Assembly (NCBI GenBank): GCA_022113835.1
Contig: JAILWY010000007.1
Span: 8,719,001-8,783,000 of the forward strand
Reading direction: 5' to 3'
Source of the DNA: Atopsyche davidsoni
Taxonomy: Eukaryota; Arthropoda; Insecta; Trichoptera; Hydrobiosidae
DNA: 64,000 bases
Shown here: one piece after another, positions 13,116 to 24,697 of the stretch
How positions within the stretch are numbered: the first letter of the stretch is position 1
Layout of the letters: each line of letters opens with the position of its first letter
The notes under the pieces: model-generated
Databases searched by the model: none
The model's input: the letters and a program-made list of their open reading frames with translations, nothing else
Told to the model about the DNA's origin: nothing
Program-made: the position numbers and the translations under genes

Positions 13116-14554
13116 CTCCACTTAGGAGTTTAATGCAGAATAAGCTGCACTAAAAAAACTGAATCATATTTAGCTACTGTCGCAACCTGTCACGGTCTAC
13201 GTCATACCTACATCTTCGTAATTTGTAGCAAGGGAGTCTGTACTTGACTGAAAGACTGAGCTCGCATATATTTTTTGTATTAAACATAAAATCCTTGAAT
13301 GGGATAAATTTGGTGTATTTATTTTGAAATAAGTCCATTTTGATTCTTACCTCTTACCACAAAGGTTTAACGAAGTGAATTTTTAAGATTAAAAGATAAA
13401 ATTGTAAAAAAGAAGTTTACAAATTACTCAACTCTTTTTAAATTTAAAATAATTTTGAAAAAATATATACACCAACACATTCAGTACCAATCACAAATAC
13501 TAAAATCGCTCCGAACCAAATAAACCGCTGCGCTGCTGAGTATCGATCTGTTGTCGATACTGAATTTCTCAGAACGGAAACGGTCGGCAATTTCGTTATG
13601 AAAATTGCTTTCGTTTTTCAGCAGTGTTTCAAATATCCGATATTTTTTTAAAAAATAATAAGGAATATTGTCTCAATAATATTATTTTGAATAATTGACA
13701 CTGTGCATAGTTCTTCAACACACTTCCGTGACATCAACTTCTGCTGCTGAGATATTGAGAGTCTGCCTAAACGAGTTACCGTAGGAATAACAATATAACG
13801 AAGATTTGTCAAATTATTGCCATATATAGACTAATCTACTTTTTTATTTATTATTAAAGAAACAAGATTCAATTTATTTCGGATTTATAAACGGATTATG
13901 AACGGTACCATTTAATTAAAAAAAGTTTCGTATTTTCGTTAACAAAGAGCCTTATTAAGCTTCAAACTTACTACACTTGAAAAGTTTATCTTAGAGTATA
14001 TTTTTTAAGTCAAATGAGTTTTGAAACACCTGCATGTCCAATATTTTTGTTGTGACGTGTTAGTTACATAAGGGAAAACCGCGTAACTGCGTTTATAAAA
14101 TCAACAGATACCCATTTTTAAATGGATTTTTCACATGATGCTTATCGGTATTTCAGTGATGTCATACTATTCCCCAATACTAACATATTCAATATTCTGA
14201 AGATAGAACTGCGTAAACTGGGTATTGGATAAACAATTATCTGATTGTTTCTAATTAAAACAAGTTTTCAGAGAAGAAAACCAAGTAGCAAGTTATAAAT
14301 AAAACATATGTACACGAGCACTTCTTTACGGTGTGTTAACGCAAGAAATGTATACTGCTTTCCATAAATCAATTTTAGGAATCTACTAGCATTACGCAGC
14401 AATCAAAGAGCTATGATTTTTAGTTAAAATTATTATTTTTAAAAAAAAACTATTAGCGCCAAAGCGATCACGATAGCTTTCGCGAGGAAAAAATATTTAT
14501 TAAATAACCTCTAGCTCATTTATCGCACGATTCCGACGGATGCTCAAAAAGCTC

Positions 14555-14745
14555 ATATTTCCGGGCCGGCGTGCGTAATTACGCGATCGCGGCGTCCCGG
14601 CCCGCGCGCGCCGTCATTAGGGACCCCAAGCGCTCATTTTTATTGGAAATTATTACGGAAACTTTTCACGGGCCTTACGGACCCCATTCTCCGCGGCTGT
14701 AGCTCACGACGTGTCTGCCGCGCCGCTCCCCAAGCTTTGCCGAAT
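14555..14745. promoter_or_regulatory. CpG island with nested dyad symmetry
   Basis: A perfect 12-base palindrome GCGTAATTACGC (14573-14584) has a TAATTA homeodomain-type core. It overlaps GCGATCGC (14583-14590). Both sit between inverted arms CGGGCCGG (14562-14569) and CCGGCCCG (14597-14604). The rest of the island is CpG-rich (CCCGCGCGCGCCGTC). The dyad suggests a dimer-binding site or structured element; the function is inference. Confidence 0.35.
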
Positions 14746-14870
14746 GGGAGACCTCTCAAACCGGTACGAGTGATGCACATATATTCCACTATCAACCGTC
14801 GAATTTGAGAGTCAAACAATACAATTAAATCAACAGTTAATTGTATGTTATATTTTTAAATCACATTCGT

Positions 14871-14872
<2 letters not shown>

Positions 14873-14919
<47 letters not shown>
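14873..14919. repeat. (TA)n microsatellite
   Basis: An uninterrupted TA repeat of about 23 units. Confidence 0.95.
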
Positions 14920-14922
<3 letters not shown>

Positions 14923-15888
14923 GCAAAAAGGAACAAAGCTCCATAACTCAAGCGAGCCTGAATTTCGTATGAAATGCATAAATCCACTTCTCTACACCCT
15001 TCAAGCCTGCCTTAACAGCTGAGTGAGAACGACGGTTTCTGTCAAACAACGCACGTCAATGGAACATGACAGGCAGCAGGTAAACACATTTGCAGATGTA
15101 AGACTGAATACAATATATTGGTAAACGAATACAAACGTATTGTATCTGCTGGGGGAAATGATTTTTTAAAGTTAAAACTAAAAAGATTCGAGATCTAGTA
15201 GTGAATTATTATTAATTACTCGCATTTTTTAACAGCATTTGTTTTCGGAAGAAGCTATAACTCTTATAAAATATCAACATTTAACTAGCATGCTTGGACC
15301 CGATTCATAAACCTACAAATTAATACATATGTAGCAATAAACATTTTAAAATTAATATAAACCAATAATACTCGAAAAAAAAACCTAGTTTTCTTTAAAT
15401 GGAAAACACAGCTTTAATCTTTTGTAATTATTTCGTACTACCTTTTTCAAATGGCAACGTTAACCTTATGAAAAAGATTTGTATATGGACCTACTACCTT
15501 TGGGCTAATATAATTCAAATAAAATCTCGAGCTTGTGCGTATAGTATAATAAGTTAAATTAATAAAAATCAGACTGGAAAATAATTAGGTTACTTATAGT
15601 ATTAAGAGACAGGACCCCATAGGATTATTTATACATGAAAAAAAGGCGTGATCTGTTATTAAATAACAAAGAAGCCAATATTAAATTTCTCATACATATT
15701 ATACTTCCACCACAATCGACCGACTGTGTTTACTCACATCGGCGATTAAAATATTCATAGAATTTATATTTATGCATAAAAGTTTACGTTAGCATAATGA
15801 TCGGTAAGAATGATAAGATTCCGTTCATATCCAAGATTTTTAGAGGTACAAATTGAATGCATTGTTGAGATTTTAATATAAATAAAAA

Positions 15889-16230
15889 ATGATTTATAAC
15901 CAACATGAATCTAAACCAATGAATGCAATTTTTAGTAGAATTTCAAACGTCTGGCGATTCGTACTAAAGGACCCGCGGATCGAAGGTGAAGAAACAGTGG
16001 CGCGGTTTTATACATCGAGGGAGCCAAATTACGTAGGTTTTTTCAGAGGTGGCCATTACGCTGAAGATATCAGCGGTGATTTCACTGATTTAACTTCAAT
16101 AGGATTGCCGTTTAACATTCTGCATATTGCGATGGGGAAATTAATGCAATGTGGTGGCTTTTACACGGATATTATCACCATTGTTCAAAGAGAATGCCTA
16201 ACAATTACAATAAAAAATAATAGCTGTTAA
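15889..16230 (+). CDS. Orphan 113-codon ORF, unrecognised
   Basis: This open frame has ATG and stop, and a G+C content visibly above its surroundings. It encodes a mixed-composition peptide including VWRFVLKDPRIEGEE and FYTSREPNYVGFFRGG. I recognise no domain, signal peptide or membrane span. It lies about 90 bases from the left end of the piggyBac element, but outside its TTAA site. It is on the opposite strand to the surrounding gene and within its intron. It could be a nested small gene, a decayed transposon fragment or chance. No splice sites or promoter single it out. Confidence 0.2.
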   Translation: MIYNQHESKPMNAIFSRISNVWRFVLKDPRIEGEETVARFYTSREPNYVGFFRGGHYAEDISGDFTDLTSIGLPFNILHIAMGKLMQCGGFYTDIITIVQRECLTITIKNNSC

Positions 16231-16316
16231 ATTAACGTACATAATATAAGTATTCAATATTTTTGACAGAGAGTACTTGGTGAATAAAATACTTTGGTGA
16301 TTCTATTTCTATTTAA

Positions 16317-18251
16317 CACTAGATTGCCCAAGATTTTATGTATACCTATATTGCCCAAAAGCAGTCAAAATGACTGCTTTGTGAAAGAATAACTAATGTG
16401 TAAAGAAATTTGTTTAAAATTATTTTTTTATATTTTTTATATTATTTACAGTTATATAAGTAAATATTAAAAATAAAAAAAAATTACTTCACTTGGTAAA
16501 AATTAATTTATGCATTATTATTTGTACATTTTAGGAAATTAAAGTGGAAATCTTTTTATGTGTACATCTTCCGCAAACACACTTTTGACATTATTCACAT
16601 ATATTATTTGTTTTGTTGTTGTGGCAAAGTCGTACTTGACAAATTTTGCGTTTGTTAGAATGGGTTGCATTTGATGATGTTGCAGTTGATCTTTTTGGGT
16701 CTTCATGTTCTGATAAATTTTTCTGTCTTGCAGCTCTGTATTCGGTGAAAAGCTGTTCTGTTTATTGAAACAAGAATTCTTTTCGTTGTATTTGTATTCC
16801 TGTCGTTTCTTTGTAAAGGATCCAAGCATTTATAGCAGCTAAATCTAAAATATTAAATAATATTTGGAGGGAACTACGTTATCTACGAGAACTAGAAAAA
16901 ATACAGCAAAAGCTAGTTATCTACGAGAACTAGCTTTTACTCAATTCTCTAATTTATATAGCAGAGTGGAAAAACGAGGCAGTTATCCTTCGTTTGTTTG
17001 GCTGCTTTGGGTAGTTCTCTTTTGATTCCTCTAATAGTTCCAACTAGAGTTGTTTTTTTGCCAATAATTTTGTAACGAGTGACAAGCTAGTGAAAAAGTT
17101 ATCGGTCGTGATATTTCTTCCATTGCTTGTATATGGCTCGACAAGTTTTAGAACAACGTGTTCACCGAGAAACATTGACGATGGTCGTTGTTCATCTCTC
17201 CCCAAATAAGGAAAGCCATTCATCTACTAAAATCTGATGCAAGTCAGAATTTGATGCCAAATTTGTTGGGTTTATTAGGCATATACTGTGTAAACCTGCA
17301 CCTGGGTTTTGACGGAAATAATTGCTCGTCAACTGTTATATTTTGCCCTGGTTGATAGCAAGCTTGACTATTTTCATTGAACTTGTCCCATATTTCCGAA
17401 ATCAAGGCAAATCTATTTGTTTTAAGGCTTGTTTCGTTTCTTTTGTCAAAACAAATAAATCGTAGGATTTGATTGAACTTTTCTCTGGCCAATTTTTCTA
17501 ATAAATTCGGGACCCCGCTTTGCTGACCATAAATAGCTCAGTTTTAAATTTTTTGCCTCGGAGGCTCCACGAGCATATAAAATCTCAATAAATGCACGTA
17601 TTTCCGGTAATGCTGTTGTCCAATCATTCCTCAAAATTCGGCGGCCTTCTTCTTCTGTGCACTTTTTTATATGTTTGATAATATAGTTATTTATTATCAA
17701 TGAGAATGCACTGATAAGATTATCTGTCATAATGTTCCTTTTTGCGTAGCCTGTTGGCCCTTTCACACCCTTGAAAATACAAGTAGATGTTAACCTTCCA
17801 GAAAGTTAAATTTTGACCACCCAGTACCATCGGCAGCTGTTTCGGTCTCCTGAATGGTGTTTTCAGTTTTCAGTTTTCAGCTTCATGATGTCAATTTATC
17901 ATGTACTTGTATGTTATCATGTGACGATAATCGAAAAAAAAATGAAAACTGTTAGCTCAATACAGAACCGAACTGTTCGTATAAGAAAATGACTCAATTC
18001 AATAATAAGAGTCATTTGATTATTTAAAATTTCCCAAGCAGTCAAAATGACTGCTTTTGGGCAATATAGGTATAACACATATATATATACCGGAAATGAA
18101 GGGTGTGGAGGTAAATTCTATTATCAATAAACGCATTTATATGTTTTAGAAAAAGTCATGAAATTTTAAGAAATTATGTATATAAATACTTAATTTTTTT
18201 TCTAATTGAAATTCAAAAGCAGTCAAAATGACTTCTTTGGGCAACCTAGTG
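16317..18251 (-). mobile_element. Degenerate piggyBac-type DNA transposon with TTAA target duplication
   Basis: The element is bounded by TTAA at 16313-16316 and 18252-18255. The ends are inverted copies of CACTAGRTTGCCCAA (CACTAGATTGCCCAA on the left, CACTAGGTTGCCCAA on the right). A second, inner inverted repeat of about 40 bases pairs 16341-16381 with 18035-18074. It contains the palindrome AGCAGTCA-AAA-TGACTGCT, which appears a third time, slightly changed, at 18218-18235. The transposase remnant runs on the minus strand. TTAA targeting and the transposase motifs identify the superfamily. At 1,935 bases it is shorter than a full-length autonomous element would need for an intact ~550-600 residue transposase. 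It is inserted in the intron of the wge-like gene, in the same orientation as the gene. Confidence 0.9.
16530..17770 (-). pseudogene. piggyBac transposase remnant, frameshifted and deleted
   Basis: On the minus strand a fragment starts near 17766 (KGPTGYAKRNIMTDN) and continues as the N-terminal part of the transposase catalytic domain. A frameshift around 17446-17492 moves the reading into a second frame, where NITVDEQLFPSK (about 17320-17345) carries the first catalytic aspartate. A further stop and frame change follow. TTDNFFTS (17086-17120), with the second aspartate, is then still readable. The region that should hold the third aspartate is missing between about 16990 and 16860. A C-terminal fragment (16539-16829) follows. 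No complete protein can be made. Known biology: a piggyBac transposase cuts and pastes at TTAA; this copy is dead. Confidence 0.85.
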
Positions 18252-18255
18252 TTAA

Positions 18256-20595
18256 CAAACTACAGCTTAGATTTGAACCTACACTACTGTAGTAACATTT
18301 TTCCGATCACCGACCCAATATCATTGTCAATACGCATAATCATACGCGAAAATAAAGTTAAATATTCAACGATAATTAAACCTTACATAAATCAGTTTTA
18401 TTTTACTTTATTCCAAATTTATTTTCGTAAAAAATAAAAACAACGAATATATATGTTTAATGACTGTGGGTTGATTTTAAACCTAACATGATTGATTTTT
18501 ATTTTAAAAGGATACTTTGAAAATGCCAGGTGAGCGTTAGTTTACCATTAAAATACCAGAGTTTTCTTCGTTCTAGGATAAATTCTAGTTAAAACTATTA
18601 CAGCACAATAGATTTATTACAAGTAACACCAATTGTAAATCTCGTTACGCCACTAAACTTAGACAGCATTATTACTATCTCCACTGTGACGGGAAGCGCC
18701 TGGACAAGCGGAGCTAGGCAGCTTATCTAAGCTTCTTCGAGTTGTTTAACCAGAAAGTTCTCGTTCACCCTGCACTCCTCCTTTGAGAAAGTTGGATTTG
18801 CGGCTATTTACTATCAATCAATTGGTTTCAGAGATTCACTTTGCTACCGCTTTAAAATAATTTCTTAGGATAATTAGAACTGTTATATTTTTTAAACAAT
18901 CCAAAGGTATAATCAAACCCGACATTTAGGTGGTAAACTATCCTAACGAGATACCGACAGCAGACAATTTTATCGGTAAACTAAAAAGAAGAAAAAATCA
19001 AATTAAAGTATAGTAAACGGCCTGAATATCGCTTTATTTAAAGCCATTTATATACGCGGTTATTTAATTACCTGGAAAATTAATGCAAGGCATTGTTCCA
19101 TAATTCCACGCGAGAGCTGAACTCTTTCCATATACGTGTGCGAGAAGTATGTCTATGAAAATATAGATAGCTAACAGTTCACGATTATTATAAAAGTAAA
19201 TATTATATATATACGAGAACAAATATTAAATAAGTTTTCGCAGAAAAAAGTATAGCTAACTCTAGAGATATGTGTAATATATTACCTGCAGATTCCATAG
19301 CAACTTAAGTACAGTGCAAGAATATCACATATTTACAAGTTATTGGCAAATTTGTCTACGTCTATTGTGTATGCTTTCATTAATTAATAATTTTATAAAT
19401 AAGTGTAATGTGAATAATTTATTCACTTATATAATATTTAAAAGATAAAACTTTTGATATTCTTACGTTAGGTGTTCGATATTGTTAATAAAAACCTACC
19501 CAATAATTACTTATATGCAAAGCATATTTGATATTTAACTTAGTGACACTTTAGTAAAATGATAATTGTATAACATTTTTAACCTCCCTGTAAAATTTGT
19601 CAACAATGATTTGAGTGGTCTTACAATTTGTTTATAAATATAATAAATAAACATTATATAGATGTTTTATTGCATAATAACGATGCTCGTTACCTGAGCT
19701 CATTACGTTTGCAACGAGGCACAGCGCAAGAGACGCTCAAAGGGCGATTAAAAATTAATTAAAAGTTTGAGAGTATGTACGGGAACGGAACGGCTGAGAA
19801 TTCAATGTGTAGAGTATTGTTTAGGTTTTAATACCGACTATCAAAAATAAAACCGCATTTTTTCTACCTGTGCATCGTTTAAAATACAGTTACGATGATT
19901 CACATTGACGTGCAAATATTCCAGGAAAATATAAAATAGGTGATTGTCATAAATAGAGTTACAACCTAAATTACTTACTACATCTAACGTATTTCACCCC
20001 AGTGTTTTAGTTACGTAACATGAAATACTCTTAGTATTTCATGGATGCACGTATGTGCAACTTAAATACAATTTTGCATACAATATTCATGTGCAAATTC
20101 AGCTTACAGAAGTAGAGACATGTGTATAAACGTGAATACGGAACACCACGTAAAATATTCACGCTGACTAGAGTAATTAGTTATATGACCTCAGGCAATG
20201 TTTAATTTTTACTATATAAATGTGTACACTAAAGCGTAACCATGCAGATGGAAATTATCACTTATGAAAAGTTAAAATGCATTTAATCATCAACATATTA
20301 AGTTGTACAGCTACAAATAATCTAATTCCATTAAAGTATATTAATTTGAGTTATATTTGGTCAATCGCTGTAACTTTATTTTATTGACATTCTCAGTTTC
20401 CTTCACTACAAAAAAAATAAACGAAAGTCAATAGAAAAATAAGCTATTAACACTTCAGGTCAACTTAAACATATTTAAGTTTAGAGGAGCCAAGAATTTT
20501 TAATAGTTTGATACGTTATGGCGTTAAAGTTCTTGAATGACCAACTGGGACAGTAGAAAACTTTTAAATTAGAAATTCTGCATGTTGGTTCTCAC
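18256..20595 (-). other. Intron next to the large exon
   Basis: This is AT-rich sequence with no exon detected. A modest island at about 19685-19800 (GCAACGAGGCACAGCGCAAG) is the only patch of higher G+C. The splice donor of the large exon opens this intron at 20594-20595 (minus-strand AAG|GTGAGA). Confidence 0.5.
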
Positions 20596-23500
20596 CTTAT
20601 CGGCAGCTGCTGTTGCTGTGGTCTGGGTGTGGCTGGTGGAAGATATCCTGTACTGCATGCCGGACACTGTGCAAAAGCCCTCATGGTGATGAGAGTACAC
20701 TCCGGTGGTAAACGTTACGTCCGCTTCCTGGTTCACAATAACCGTCTTCAATTTGGCTGCCGCCTTCACCTCAGCGGCTTTGTATGAAAAATCCTTAGAA
20801 CACTCTCCGGCAGTTTCGCGGAGTGCGAGAGCTTTCCTCTTGGGTTTGATATCTTCCTGCTCACTGCTGGTGGACTCGGACGAGGTCGTCGTCTCGTCCT
20901 TCGATTTCGGGGACCTCTTCTCGTAGCTCGCAGCTAAAATGGCCGTGGCGTTCAGACTGGCCATTCGCTTTCTCACCACCATGTCTTTCAAATCCATGAC
21001 CACCTCCGTACGGTTTCTGCGCTTTTTAGCAGTGGGACCTTCCGCTTTTTTTGCTTTGGCGATTTCAAGCTTTGTTTCTGTAGACACGTCTTTCTCTGCT
21101 TTGACGACGATTTTCGGTTTGGTCATGACTTTCTTTTTCTCGGTGTATTGCCTTCTGTGCTCAGCCTCGCTTTCTTCGCTGGAAGAAGTTTTCATATCCC
21201 AATATTTGCCACTTCCTCTGCTGCCGGGTTGGATCCTCAGAGTCCTGGTGGTAGGAGGATTCGAATCGTCTTCGGAACTGTTGAATTCTGATTTGATATT
21301 TTTATCATAATCAGAATCAGAAGAACCTGCGTCCCATTTTTCTGTTTTAATTGCTTTCTTTTTAGGAGTCTCTCTCCACTTTTGGGGCCCCCTGTCAACA
21401 GTGCGCATGAGGCCTAGCTCCATGTGGGTGCGACTCTCGTTCTCGTACAGGCACTGTACTTTGGCCAAAGCGTTCAGAGAAGCTTCGCGGTGCCTCTTCG
21501 GCCCGGACCAAAATCCTACAAGCTTTGTCCTCGCTTTGTCTTCGGTGGGTAGAGATATAAACTTTTTCAAAGGTCTTGTTGGGAAAGTGGTTTTGGAGGT
21601 GGATTTCGACTTTCCACTGGGGGATGTTACTCTAGATTTTTCCCCAGTTTTTAATTTTGGAATGACAAATTTTTCTGTTTCATTCTTTTTGGAATTTGCC
21701 GACACTGTGTCTTTTTTCTCAATATTTTCATTTTTATTGTTTCCGTCGTCTAGACATTCTTTAGTTGCTTTGGAAGGGCTCGGTTGAGCCTTTTTAGGTT
21801 TCAGCACTTCGTGCGAGGGCAGAGATAGTTCGACGTCCACATCGTGGTCTTTGGAGATGGACGAAGATTCTTCTTTTGTTGCACTTTTGGGTAATTTAAA
21901 CTTCACATCGATCAACTCGTCTACAACTTTACTCGATTTCTTTTGTATATCTTCGGAAGATTCTTCATTTTTGTCTAACTTAATTTTCTTTGGTATGTTC
22001 TTGTTTAATTTTGGTACATTCGCTGTTGAATTTTTTCCTACGTTCGATTTTTTCTTATCTGAGCTTTCTAAAAGCACGCTGTCTTCAGGAAAACTATACG
22101 TTATCGTTAGGTCTTCGGATTCGGTATCATCGCCCGATTTTTTACTGTTCGAAAGAGACTCGATCACTTTTTTGGCAACTTTGCTTTTCTTGACCATAAT
22201 TAGTTTTTTCTTGACAATTGCACTTGCTTTGATAGCTTTGCTTCCCAACTGTCGAGATTTATTTAATCCTAAAGGTTTTTTAGGAGACGGCGTGTCCTTA
22301 ACTTTCTGAAGAGAATCTTTTACCACAGATTTTTCTGCGAGTGGACATAATAAATCCGGTTGGACAATCATTACTTTAGTGCTACTGCCCGTTACAGGTT
22401 TTTCTTCATCCGTTTTCTTCACTTTAGAACCTTTGGCGGTGTCTTTTTCAGTTGATTTTGCCTCATCAGTCAGTTTCGCTGCGGCCCTTTTCTTTTCAAG
22501 TTCAAGTTTACTTTTGTCAACAGACTCTCTCTCGACCGATCCCTTTTCCTCAATACTCTTGGCAGGAGACGCGTTCGTTTTGCGTTTTTCCGCTTCGGTT
22601 TTTACTTTTTCAATGACCGTCCCTTTTACTCTAGCGATCGGCTTGACTTTCCCTACTAGTCTCTTTCTGCCTAACGGCGCCAATAATTGGCTGTCCAAAA
22701 ATGGAGTCTTAACAGATATAGCGCTGTCTTTAGGATCGAGTTTCTTATGATCGTCCAACCAGATATCCATGGTTTCTGTTTTGGAAACACCTTTTTCGGT
22801 AGTTTTATGTTCAGTCTCCTTTGCTTTACTGGGGGATATCTTTGGAGGTTCAAGTAATTTGCTGGGCTTTTTTGAAGCACTTTTCCCCGGAGTTACGTCT
22901 TCTGAAGAGATCTTAGTTGCTCGTGAAGTTGCCAATGAACTAGAATCGACGTTACTCGAGTCTTCATTACCAGTGGTGGGCATCAGTGGAGCGGAAGAGC
23001 TCCTTAGTGCTCCGGTTCGTTTCTTCTTTTCTGGGGATCGAGATCTTTCCTTGACTGTATCACCTGTTTCCACTTTTTCTGTAGCAGTACTCAGTTTCTT
23101 AACCGGTGTAAATTTTTGAGGTCCAGGTTCTTTTGTGCTGTTGGATTTGATATTTTTCCCGCTAGAACTAGGTACAACTTTTTTGATAATTTTCTTCTTA
23201 AGCGACATATTCTTTCTGTTCAACAGTTGTATTTTTTTAACGGGTACCCCCTTACCCTTTTTGACGATGACTTTGCCTTTTAAATCAGGCTTGACGATTA
23301 TTTTTTTTGCACTGGCAGTATCTGACTTGCCCTTTTTTAGTTCAGATTTGGTTTTCTGCAGAGGTTCTCTCTTCCTGTCAGGAGAAGTGGCCTTACCTTC
23401 AAGTTGCTTGTCAGAGGACTTGGCGTTGGCCTTGGATGTTGGTTTTACGGTTTTAGGAGCCACCTTGACGGGAGATTTGAGTTTCTTAGCCTGGGCGAGA

Positions 23501-23666
23501 GCCTTGATGAGTTTACGCTTCTTGGCAGTAGAGACCTGCGATTTCTTTTTGGGGGCGGGCTGGAGTCCCCTCCGCGGCGGTACGGGACCCGAGTGAGGTC
23601 TCATGGCGGAGGATCGGCTCGAGGATCGGATGGTTTTCACATGCCGTGAGAGAAGACTATGAAGTG
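20596..23666 (-). CDS. Large internal exon, Lys/Ser-rich nuclear protein, probably winged eye (BAHCC1/TNRC18 type)
   Basis: This is a 3,071-base exon, open throughout. On the minus strand the acceptor is a T13 tract followed by GTTTCAG above 23666, and the donor is GATAAG|GTGAGA at 20596. The frame is open right up to the acceptor (first full codons read LHSLLSRH), and the first two bases complete a codon from an upstream exon. The GTG at 23640 is therefore internal and not a start. The product is rich in Lys, Ser, Thr and Glu, with many KKK runs, and lacks signal or membrane segments. It looks like a disordered nuclear protein. Conserved-looking blocks, counted from 23640, are FWSGPKRHREASLNALAK near residue 715, RKRMASLNATAILAASYEK near 893 and HHHEGFC..MQYRISSTSHTQ near 985-1000. 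These match my memory of the Wge/BAHCC1 family, whose BAH domain reads modified histones. No BAH domain lies in this exon; it would be encoded left of the window. Confidence 0.75.
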
Positions 23667-24697
23667 CTGAAACAAAAAAAAAAAATATATATATATATAT
23701 ATAAACATATTAAAGACAAATTCAATATAGCGTAAAGTGAGACATTTTCAAATTAAATTAATTATCCAAGGGAATTGACAGCGGGAGATTTAAGTCACTA
23801 TAGGATGGTAGCAAAAAATGATGGACAAATATTATGACAGCAGCTGATGCTTTGTAAAAACAAGAAGTTTTTTCGAAGAAGTGCGCTCAACTGCATATCA
23901 ATCAGACAACGCACCCAATGCACAGAAAACAAAAAGAAATATGTGAATTGAATATACCAAGAACACCGATCGATAAATATAAATCAACCCGGAGCAATCT
24001 ATTCTCTGAAAAAATGAATATTAAAAACGTTTTGTAGGCAAACACAACACATCAGCTTTTTGAAATAATTAAAGATAATAAAAACAGTGTAAAACTATTA
24101 TGCAGGACGTATAAAATAATACATATTTTACCCAGAAAAAAACCACATGCTCAACACAGGTGTTCTGAAACACGAAGAACTAACAATTTACATATAACTG
24201 CTAATATGTACGGAGAAACTACTTGCTATAAATAAAACTCGTGTTCGTGTCGCGATGGAGTTCCCACGATATGATCTTCAGAAAAGGTTTATTTTCTGAA
24301 GCGAAAACGGATATAATAATGTATATCGGCGGCTCTATCTCATCTGAATTATTTGCAAAAAATGGTAATGGACAGAGATTAATGATCAAAGATAATTATT
24401 AAATATTTATAATGTTGATAGCGCTAAGCGTTGAGATTCAGATACTAATTAAGTACACTTCAAGATTGTTTAGTGCTGAAATATTAATAATCATAAAATA
24501 AATCTCAGCCAACAAATTAATACTGACCAAATATTCAGTGTATAATTGTTAATTATTTTAATGTTCGGCCTGCTTCATTGTTTAGTATAAATTATTTTAG
24601 AGTAATTAGCTAATTTTAAAAAAGGAGTATATATCTTGACGTAATGCGTATTAAATTCAATAAGAGTTGATAAACAGGATTCTTGACTAATAATTAA
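23667..24697 (-). other. Intron upstream of the large exon
   Basis: The first bases (23670-23703 on the plus strand) are the A13 run and (TA)n that form the pyrimidine tract of the large exon's acceptor. The rest is AT-rich with no gene recognised. Confidence 0.5.

Larger units (their letters stand above)
11741..15888 (-). other. Large intron (part 2)
   Basis: Outside the islands at about 11995-12165, 12930-13115 and 14555-14745 and the (TA)n tract, this is AT-rich sequence without recognisable genes. Minus-strand donor-like sites exist (for example GAG|GTAAGAA near 13350), but the sequence upstream of them has no coding character. Confidence 0.4.

Noticed and set aside
23638..23640. Start of the large reading frame at 23640
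   Set aside because: The codon is GTG, and the frame stays open upstream to a clean splice acceptor at 23667-23668, so this is internal to an exon.
20705..23649. Many long plus-strand open frames opposite the large exon (Ser/Phe/Leu-rich)
   Set aside because: They are antisense shadows of the Lys/Ser/Glu-rich coding exon. Their composition is the mirror of its codons and they lack splice signals of their own.
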